Part shown: positions 54,419 to 62,000 of the stretch, piece by piece
Layout of the letters: every line of letters starts with the position of its first letter
Numbering within the stretch: position 1 is the stretch's first letter
Assembly (NCBI GenBank): GCA_016946835.1
Contig: JACVTC010000016.1
Coordinates: 1,122,501 to 1,184,500, forward strand
Length of the DNA: 62,000 bases
Direction of reading: 5' to 3'
DNA from: Neocallimastix lanati (nom. inval.)
Taxonomy: Eukaryota > Neocallimastigomycota > Neocallimastigomycetes > Neocallimastigales > Neocallimastigaceae
The notes under the pieces: model-generated
What the model saw: only the letters and a program-made list of their open reading frames with translations
Database searches by the model: none
What the model was told of the DNA's origin: nothing
Position numbers and translations under genes: made by a program

Positions 54419-54704
54419 AGCTCAAAACAAAGGATTAGTAGAACCAGATGGTGATGGAGAACGTGATATTGGTAAGAAATTATTAATTGGAAGAGCTACT
54501 CTTGAAGGACTTTAGGTTCTTGGAAGAAAAGTTATGAGGAAGAAGTAGAAGGTTAAGAAACAAATGCTAGTATCCACTTCTTACAATTAACCACCATCAC
54601 AAAAAATTCATACTAAACCTCACCAAGACAAGCATAGGCAAAGTGGACAAAATCTTTATGGTAATCAAAGAGGCCAAGGAGGTTTTGGTGAAGTAGCTTG
54701 GTGA
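54419..54704 (+). pseudogene. Gene P, right copy: dead member of the M/N family
   Basis: Reads QNKGLVEPDGDGERDIGKK, LLIGRATLEGL, TAG, VLGRKVMRKK, TAG, KVKKQMLVSTSYN, TAA, PPSQKIHTKPHQDKHRQSG and an end GGFGEVAW, TGA (54702-54704). It links the N-type core (GL(I/V)EPD..ER.I) to the M-type tail in one reading frame. Two stops are shared with the left copy; the TAA is private. The 3' flank is more diverged from M than the left copy's, so this copy keeps the older 3' end. Confidence 0.85.
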
Positions 54705-55032
54705 ATAAAAAATAATAAAAAATATACAACATAAAAATTATAATTTTCAATCTTTATAATTTTTCAAAATATCGAAAATCATTAACAAATTAAATATATC
54801 TTAAATATATAAATATATATATTTATATTTTTAAAAAATAATCGAAGATCTTTTTTATTAAATATATTTTTTTTATTAATTATATTATTTAATTGTTATT
54901 ATCTAATTAATATTATTTATACCTTATTTATTAATGTAATGCCTTTTTAAAGTTTTGCTATCATTTATTTTACTTAATCATTTTTTATATAAAAATTATC
55001 AGTTTTAAAAAGTAATTGTTAATAATTATGAC
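54705..55032. other. 3' flank of P-right up to the LTR element
   Basis: It shows diverged homology to the 3' flanks of M and N (TTATAATT, ATCGAAAATCATTA words), then AT filler ending at the target-site copy ATGAC (55028-55032). Confidence 0.6.
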
Positions 55033-57213
55033 TGTTAGAATATGTGAAGTGTATGAAAAATAAGCTTCAAATGTATTGAAACATATATATATATAATGTA
55101 TAAGTCACAATGTATTAATATAAAAGCATTTAATTTACAATAAATAAGTGCTAGTAACTCTTTATCATAAAATATATTATTAAAGTTGACATGATTATTA
55201 AACTAAAATTACTGACTATTAACAGATTAAGAGTCTCATCTGACTTTTAAAAAGATACTTAGTAAAAGAATCTTTTGCCGGTAACAATATTATGTCAAAA
55301 AACAAACAAAAAAAACAAAAAAAAAAAAAAATTTAATTGAATTTTAAATTATGATAAAAGCTGCTCATTTTGTCAATTTTAGGAAAGCTAATAAAACTGA
55401 TTGAAAATTGAAGAAACGCATAAATATAAAACAGTTGATAAAAGAAAGTTACTACAAGTTATGTGGAACTCCAAAAATATAAAAATATTTATATAATAAA
55501 AAAAAACAAAAAAAAAAAAAAAAAAAACACTCATAGACGTATAAAAAAGAAAATTATATATCTTCATACTAGAGACTATTAATTGAAGTTATAATTTGAT
55601 ATTTTAACAAATAAACTTTTGTCTATTAGAAATATAATATATCGATACATGAAGGAATCTACTATGTGATAGACTGTTTCGCCCAATGAGTATATAAAAC
55701 AAAATTTAATAATATATATTAAGAAAATTTAAACAATCATATGTTAGTTAATGATTCTTTTTAAAGAACAAAGCGCATTATTTAAAGTACAGTTATTTTA
55801 ACTCATATATATACATATCAAATGCGTATATATAAATATATACTACAATAATGGAGGAGACTATATGTCAGAGATCCAATATAAAATAATTAAAATATAA
55901 TATCCAAAATATTCAAGGGAAATATAATAGAATGGTAATTCCTTGTGTACATTCAAATAATAATATTATTAAAACCTAGCGTGAAATAGGTTTAGATATT
56001 AACTAATTCAATATAATCATAATACAAACCTTAGTGATGAAAGGTATAATAAATTAATAAAAATAACCATGAGTTATATACAAATGGATGACGTTTATCC
56101 ATCTACAAACAATACTTATTAATTGAAAAGTATTTAAACTTTTACCATTAATATTATAATGATGAGAAAATCCAAATGTATAAAATCTTTTTAGAAATTT
56201 GGATTTTAGGGGGAAGTAGGCAAAATAAAATAAAAATTATAAAGTATTAAAGAAAAGTCACTTAACTAATTCTTTGAGTTAATTATTTAAAAATAATATT
56301 TATCTTGGAAATGAATAAACTAGCCTAATAGTGAAAATTAACAAAAATTAACTTTCAAGAAAAAATAAACTGAAAGATTGAATTTTAATCAATTATGAAC
56401 CAATTTATATTATTTACTAATAAGCTTAAATGACTAGAATAATATAATTAATTATAAATACAATCAATTTTAATACTCCAAGATTATGATTTATCAAGTA
56501 CACCAATATATAATTAATTAACAATTTTATTTTAATAGTTATCGCTAAAACTACAAAAAGAAAAAAAATATATAAAAGTTAGCGCTAATCCATAAAGCGG
56601 ATTATAATTGAAGGTGATGTAAAACCCAATATATAGGAGGTATTCACACAAACTGAGATGGTATAATATCACCTTTCAAAAGAAAGGTTTCCATCATATA
56701 AATGGTAATATATAAACCATATATTATAAGAGATGTTTTAGATACATATAATATTAATGGTGTAATAATATTAAATATTTATTTTTAGAGGGAAATTATT
56801 AGATTATAAATATATTTAAGAAATTATTTTAGCAATATTTAAATTGAATTAAATAATTAATATAATGTAAAATTACTTTATTTATGCAAAATTAAAGGTT
56901 AATTTAGAATAGAAATAAATAATAGTTTAATAATATCAAGTTAATAATATAAAATAGGATAATTTTATATGAACTAATTTATTCATAATTGAATAACTAG
57001 GTTTAAGGGGGAATGTTAGAATATGCGAAATGTATGAAAAATAAGCTTCAAATATATAGAAACATATTATAAAATAAATAATGTATAAGCCACAATACAT
57101 TATAATATAAAAGCATTTAATTTACAATAATTAAGAGCTAGTAACTCTTTATCATAAAATATTTTAATAAAATTGACATATAATTATAAACAATAAATTC
57201 ATGACTCTTAACA
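55033..57213. mobile_element. Decayed LTR retroelement, 2.2 kb
   Basis: Two direct LTRs, 55033-55224 and 57014-57213, both start TGTTAGAATATG and end TTAACA, with shared internal words (AAATAAGCTTCAAAT, AAAAGCATTTAATTTACAAT, TAGTAACTCTTTATCATAAA). They are flanked by ATGAC (55028-55032) and ATGTC (57214-57218), a 5-bp target duplication with one mismatch. A polypurine tract AAGGGGGAA (57005-57013) abuts the 3' LTR. The 1.8-kb interior has no long frame and no recognisable gag, protease or RT, so it is a non-autonomous or internally deleted element. The LTRs have diverged by substitutions and indels, so it is not recent. The interior is strikingly poor in microsatellites compared with the flanks. 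Confidence 0.88.
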
Positions 57214-57218
57214 ATGTC

Positions 57219-57540
57219 CTTTTAATTTATTGTACTTATCTTTTTTTTTTTTTTACATATATAGAATTAATTAAACTTTCTTATTTCTCCTTCTTATTAT
57301 TATTATTATTATTATAAAAACTAAATAATATATTAGTAAATAAAATAAAATTAGAAATAGTTTTGATATAAGTAAAATAAAATTTTTATTACTATGGTTA
57401 TAAAAACTAAAACAAAAAAAATTAAATAATATAAAATATTATTTAATTAATTTCCAATAAAAATAATTAATTTTATATATTTATATATTTATATATTTAT
57501 TTAAACTAATATTCTATTTATAATTTATCTTTTATTTCTT
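57219..57540. other. AT-rich spacer
   Basis: AT filler with a short (ATT)n at 57295-57315; no gene. Confidence 0.6.
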
Positions 57541-57840
57541 TCCCTTGGCAGTATATTGGACCCAGCCCCTGTGATACTACACTACGATTTAATCATAGGC
57601 ACTGATGATAAATATGTCCACACGCCAATGATTACACCCACTGGAGGGGTGAATGGTTCCTATTCCGATGCTCGTGGTTAATGGAGATATATGTAGAAAT
57701 GTTAGGGAATACAGCCCCAAGGGAGAAATGTGTAACGATGTGTGGAGGGGCGATGCTGTACTAGTATGCCAGTATATCACACTTAACAGTTATATCTGTT
57801 ATGGTCATAATGGGAGATAGGTACTCATTATGTGTGTCTA
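57541..57840 (+). pseudogene. G+C-rich broken gene fragment, Cys-containing protein of unknown family
   Basis: This 300-bp island has roughly balanced base composition in otherwise very AT-rich DNA. Frame 1 (57550-57681) reads SILDPAPVILHYDLIIGTDD then KYVHTPMITPTGGVNGSYSD to TAA. Frame 2 takes over at 57677 and reads VNGDICRNVREYSPKGEMC then NDVWRGDAVLVCQYITLNSY to TAG at 57818-57820, with YSLCVSK following in the first frame. Both halves look like real protein (few low-complexity residues, four Cys in frame 2), so a one-base frameshift relic is likely. CTTTCCCTTGGCAG at its left edge could be an acceptor. The reverse frame 57589-57780 is also open but has an unlikely composition. Origin (horizontal transfer or a highly expressed gene's codon use) is open. 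Confidence 0.5.
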
Positions 57841-58607
57841 AATTATTTATCTTTTATTTAAGTTGTAATTTTTTATTTCTTTATCTAAAATTATATTAAA
57901 ATAATTAAAGAAATAAAATTCCACACAGAGAGAAATGATTTTTATATGAAAAATTTGAAGGAGAATTTCCTTTTTTAATTTAAATTAAAACAATTAAACA
58001 TGATTTAAAAAAATTTTTTTTATATAGAAATAAAAATATAAATATATAAAAATATAAAAATATAAAAAATTTGAAGAAACAAAAACAAAATCATATTAAA
58101 AAATTAATTTTTTTTTTGTTTTTATAGTATTAATTTTGCAAACCATTTTTAATAATTAACATATATAAAAAGAATTAATATATATAAGATTCAATTAAAT
58201 ATTATAATGAAATTATTAAAATATGATTTATTATTTATCATTCCTCTACACTACAAAATAAACATTTTACCAGTTATATATTTCCATTTTTACATGTAAT
58301 TATTATTAATAATAATAAAGTGTCTCTATCTTAATTCTTTTTATTGATATTCCATTTCTCAACGAGTTAATTTTTTTCGCAATTAATAAAAATAATACCA
58401 TAAATATTTAAAATATCTTTATTTATTGAATAAATAGTTGTATTTATATATCAATATTATATTTTTAATATCATATTTATAAAATATATTTTTAATATTT
58501 TCTAATGCCATAAATTATTAAATAAATTAATATAATTTTAAAAATATAGAAATTCAATATAACAAAAATAAATATGTATATACATATACTTTTATTTATA
58601 TCAATTT

Positions 58608-58665
<58 letters not shown>

Positions 58666-59108
58666 ATTTATTTATTTCTATTTTAAAAATATTAATGTGT
58701 TAAACTTTAAAAAGTAATATATATTAGTTAATTAGTTAATAACAAAAATTATTTTAATAAATTATTATTTTCATATATTTTTATATTTAAAAATATTATA
58801 TTTTTTATAGAAGTATAATTTTAAAAACAAATTAATATAATAACTATAAAATTTTATAAATTATTCTTTTAATATCTGAACTATATGCTATTTATAATCA
58901 TGAATTAGGAAATTATTATTTTTTTTAAAATATTTTATTAAAATATTACTTTATATAATTTTTTTTTCTTTTTTAAATAATGGTGTATTTCTATCTTTAT
59001 TTTTTTCATTGATATATTGATATCCATTCCAAAAATGAATTAGTTTTTTTCACATCTTAAATATTACCTTGTTTAAATTCATAAGTTAATAAGGTTTCAT
59101 TATCGTCA

Positions 59109-59188
<80 letters not shown>

Positions 59189-59226
59189 TTACATCGTAAG
59201 TTTGTTTTTCTTTATTTTTCCCTTTT
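57841..59226. other. AT-rich 3' flank of the ankyrin gene
   Basis: T run of about 45 at 58611-58661 and (ATT)n of about 24 units at 59114-59186. No gene. Confidence 0.7.
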
Positions 59227-61265
59227 CTATTCTATCATTTTCTTTTCTTTTTTTTTTAAATTCAACTTTCAATAATTTATATTCTTTTTTTATTTTTTCC
59301 TTTTCCTTTCTTTCTTTTTCTAATTCTTTTTTATTAGTTCTTTTTCTTTTATTTCTTTTTCTAATTCTTTTTTTATTAGTTCTTTTTCCTTTATTTCTTT
59401 TTCTATTTTCACTTTCATTTTCATTTCTATTTCCAGCTCTTCTTTCATTAATTTATCGTCTTTTACTTTTTCTTTATTAAATTCATTAAATTTTTTTAAA
59501 AAGTAACTATTATTACTAAATATTACTTTAATTTTATTTTCATTTTTATATAAATATATTAATTTTAGAATTTCGGAATCAATTTCTGTAATATTCTTTA
59601 AATGATAATTAATATCATAAATCTTTTCTGAAAATTTTTTTTCAACAACATTTTCGTCAATTATTAATTTTATTCCTTTTTCTACTGAATATTTCATTAA
59701 AATTTTGAACATTTCAAGATTATTATGATACATTATCTGGGTAATTGGAGTACTTCCAAAATTATTTTTTTCATTCAAATTCAAAATAATTTTATTTCTA
59801 TTTGCATAATCTATTAATAATTTAACTATTTCAATGTTCACATTAAAAGTGGCATCAAAAAGAGGATATTCTCCATATTTATTTTTTTCATTTATTTCCA
59901 AAATAATATCATTATGATTAGCATAATCTATTAATAATTGAATCATTTTAGCATTTTGGTGGGCAGTGGCAAATAAAAGTGGATAACTTTCATCTTTATC
60001 TTTTTCATTTATTTCCAAAATAATATGATGATGATTGGCATAATCTATTAATAATTTAACTAATTCAATATTATTACTTTCAGTGGCATTAAGTAGTGGA
60101 TATATACCATATTCATTTTCTTTTTCATTTATTTCCAAAATAATTTTATTTTTAGTGGCATAATCTATCAATAATTTAACTATTTCAATATTGTCATTAA
60201 TAATGGCATTAATAAATGGATACAACCCACTTTCATTTTTTTCATTTATTTCCAAAATAATTTTATTATAACTGGATACCATCCAATTTCATTTTTTTCA
60301 TTTATATTCAAAATAATATTATTATGATTGGCATAATCTATTAATAATTTAACTAATTCAATATTATTATTTTCAGTGGCATTAAGTAGTGGATATATAC
60401 CATATTCATTTTCTTTTTCATTTATTTCCAAAATAATTTTATTTTTAGTAGCATAATCTATCAATAATTTAAATATTTCAATATTGTCATTATTAGTGGC
60501 ACTAATAAGTGGATTCAATCCACTTTCATTTTTTTCATTTATTTCCAAAATAATATGATGATGATTGGCATAATCCATTAATAATTTAACTAATTCAATA
60601 TTATTATTTTCAGTGGCATAAAGTAGTGGATACCATCTATTTTCATAGTCTTTTCCATTTATTTCTAAAATAATTTTACTTTTAATGGCATAATATATTA
60701 ATAATTTAACTATTTCAATATTGTTATTTTTAGTGGCAATTAAAAGTGGACATATACCATATTCATTTTCTCTTTCATTAATTTCCAAAATAATTTTATT
60801 TTTAGTGGCATAATCTATCAATAATTTAAATATTTCAATATTATCATTAATAAGGGTATTAATAAGTGGATTCAATCCACTTTCATTTTTTTCATTTATT
60901 TCCAAAGTAATTTTATTTTTATAAGCATAATCCATTAATAATTTAACTAATTCTATATTATTATTTTCAGTGGCATAAAGTAGTGGATACCATCCATTTT
61001 CATAGTCTTTTCCATTTATTTCTAAAATAATTTTACTTTTAATGGCATAATATATTAATAATTTAACTATTTTAGTATCACTATTTTTAAAGGTGATTAA
61101 AAGTGGATAAAACCCTTTTTCATCTTTTTCATTCAAATTTAAAATAATTTTATTTTGGAGATAATAATTTAAAAGTTTTTTTACATTTCGAATATCTTTA
61201 TTTTTAATTGCATCAAAAAGTTTTTTTCTTAATTTATCTTTATTATTATTAATTTTGTAAATCAT
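59227..61265 (-). pseudogene. Ankyrin-repeat protein gene with two frame disruptions
   Basis: Two overlapping frames form one gene: ATG at 61265 to 60246 (339 codons) and 60282 to 59320 (320 codons). After a capping region (LRKKLFDAIKNKDIRNVKKL) come about 13 ankyrin-type repeats of 37-40 aa with the consensus LLNATENNNIELVKLLIDYA and IILEINEK. Ankyrin repeats are protein-interaction scaffolds. Repeats occur in three-unit blocks (KDYENGWYP / NESGLNP / ENEYGICP) repeated at least twice. At about 60270, GWYPV joins directly to NKIILEI: most of one repeat is missing and the frame shifts. A Lys/Glu coiled-coil tail (EKELIKKELEKEIKEK) ends at a stop at 59320. There a duplicated segment has six A instead of seven, and the original frame would continue to about 59227. 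Sequence collapse is possible. Confidence 0.82.
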
Positions 61266-62000
61266 ATCTATGATTTATAAAATATTATTAATTTAACAAA
61301 AATAATTTTTATTTTATAACTTATTTTATGAATTATTTTTAAAAATAATAATTTTTGAATTATAAAAAAAAAACAAAAAAAAACAAAAAAAAAAAAAACA
61401 AAAAAAACAAAACAAAAAACAAAACAAAGCAAATATATATATATATATATATATATTTATTATTAAAATTTAATAAATTAACTATAAAAAACTTAAATTT
61501 GATTCAAAATTCAATTCTAATTTTTAAATCTTTTTTTTAAAAAAAAAAAAATTAAAAAAAAGGAAATAAAAATACATATATATATATTTTTTTAAATTTA
61601 TATAAAAAAATTTAATAAAAAAAAAGCAATAAAAAATTATTTTTTTAAACGATTTTGTTTAATTTTATATAAAGTAAGTACTAATAATTAATATGCTCAA
61701 TTTTTTTTTCTATTTTCTTTTTTTTTATTTCCTTTTTTTTTTTTTTTTTTAACTTTCTACTTAATTTTAATATGGAAAATAGTAAACTTTAATGTTTAAA
61801 ATTTTTTTGATTGGAACTAAAATTAAAAATAAATAAAAAAATTTTAAAGTTTACTTTTAGTTCCAATCAAAAAAATTTTAAACATTAAACATTAAAATTA
61901 AACTCTTTTTATAAATTTATGAAATTCTATTTAAAATTAATAAATTAGGTCCTGATTATATTTTGGTAGTTGTTTTTACCAATTTTTTTCTATAAATATT
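61266..62000. other. Upstream region of the ankyrin gene, AT-rich
   Basis: A run with CAAAAA repeats at 61363-61430, AT filler, and an inverted repeat at 61787-61889. No gene is seen to the window end. Confidence 0.6.
61781..61897. repeat. 35-bp inverted repeat with alternative pairing
   Basis: TTAATGTTTAAAATTTTTTT plus GATTGGAACTAAAA (about 61789-61823) is mirrored by TTTTAGTTCCAATC onward (about 61856-61890). In addition AGTAAACTTTAA (61781-61792) pairs with TTTAAAGTTTACT inside the loop (61844-61856), so two exclusive hairpins are possible. Confidence 0.85.

Noticed and set aside
57541-57680. Possible Pol III boxes (TGGCAGTATATTGG and GGTTCCTATTCC)
   Set aside because: Spacing of over 100 bp and no cloverleaf; chance similarity is likely.
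57595-57700. Hammerhead-like CTGATGA followed by GAAA
   Set aside because: The bases between do not form stem II, and no matching stem I/III was found.
57589-57780. 63-codon minus-strand frame in the G+C-rich island
   Set aside because: Plus-strand frames 57550-57681 and 57677-57820 together cover the island and look more protein-like; not fully excluded.
59202-59480. Phe/Leu/Ser-rich plus-strand frame
   Set aside because: Antisense of the ankyrin gene's Lys/Glu coiled-coil tail.

Overview
The window is eukaryotic, extremely A+T-rich DNA full of long A or T runs, AT dinucleotide tracts and ATT, TTTA and TTTTA microsatellites. Short coding islands of clearly higher G+C stand out from it. Genes have spliceosomal introns with GT..AG borders. 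A C-terminal fungal dockerin (the CBM10-like docking domain with a GYPCCS motif) fused to a PI-PLC X domain, plus ankyrin proteins built from IILEINEK-type repeats, point to an anaerobic gut fungus (Neocallimastigomycota). This is inference from sequence features; no search was run.

Left part (1-12.8 kb): the 3' exon of a WD40 protein (149-409, +), then a complete eight-exon RAD23 gene on the minus strand (1853-4913), decayed coding islands near 7.1-7.6 and 8.4-8.7 kb, and a two-exon C2H2 zinc-finger gene (11981-12757, minus) whose coding first exon is only 4 nt. Between 13.5 and 18.7 kb the DNA is nearly all tandem repeats: a heptamer array in two opposite orientations, (ATT)n, and a TTTTA pentamer satellite punctuated by a fixed ~35-bp sequence.

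Middle (21-31 kb): a higher-complexity island with a 58-bp tandem repeat; a PI-PLC X + dockerin gene carrying three frame changes and a stop; a second block of the same punctuated TTTTA satellite (15 punctuations); an intact Cys-rich single-pass membrane protein gene (27126-27767); a decayed secreted-protein gene with a split signal peptide; and a 207-bp Mutator-like MITE with a 9-bp target duplication.

Right part (31.4-54.7 kb): a very large imperfect palindrome with arms of about 9-10 kb around a ~1.6-kb centre. Each arm carries the same cargo in mirror image: a dead gene P, a small membrane-protein gene M (88 codons), a tyrosine/glutamine-rich gene N (170-182 codons) and a decayed reverse-transcriptase tail. 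M, N and P share 5' and 3' flanks and a coding core, so they are one gene family that was itself inverted before the whole block was inverted again. The two arms have since diverged: start-codon loss in M-right, repeat loss in N-right, a 550-bp insertion, a 64-bp duplication, microsatellite expansion, and a ~2.4-kb direct duplication on the left only.

Right end (55-62 kb): a decayed LTR retroelement, a G+C-rich broken gene fragment, and a long ankyrin-repeat gene on the minus strand with two frame disruptions. I see no tRNA, rRNA or CRISPR array.
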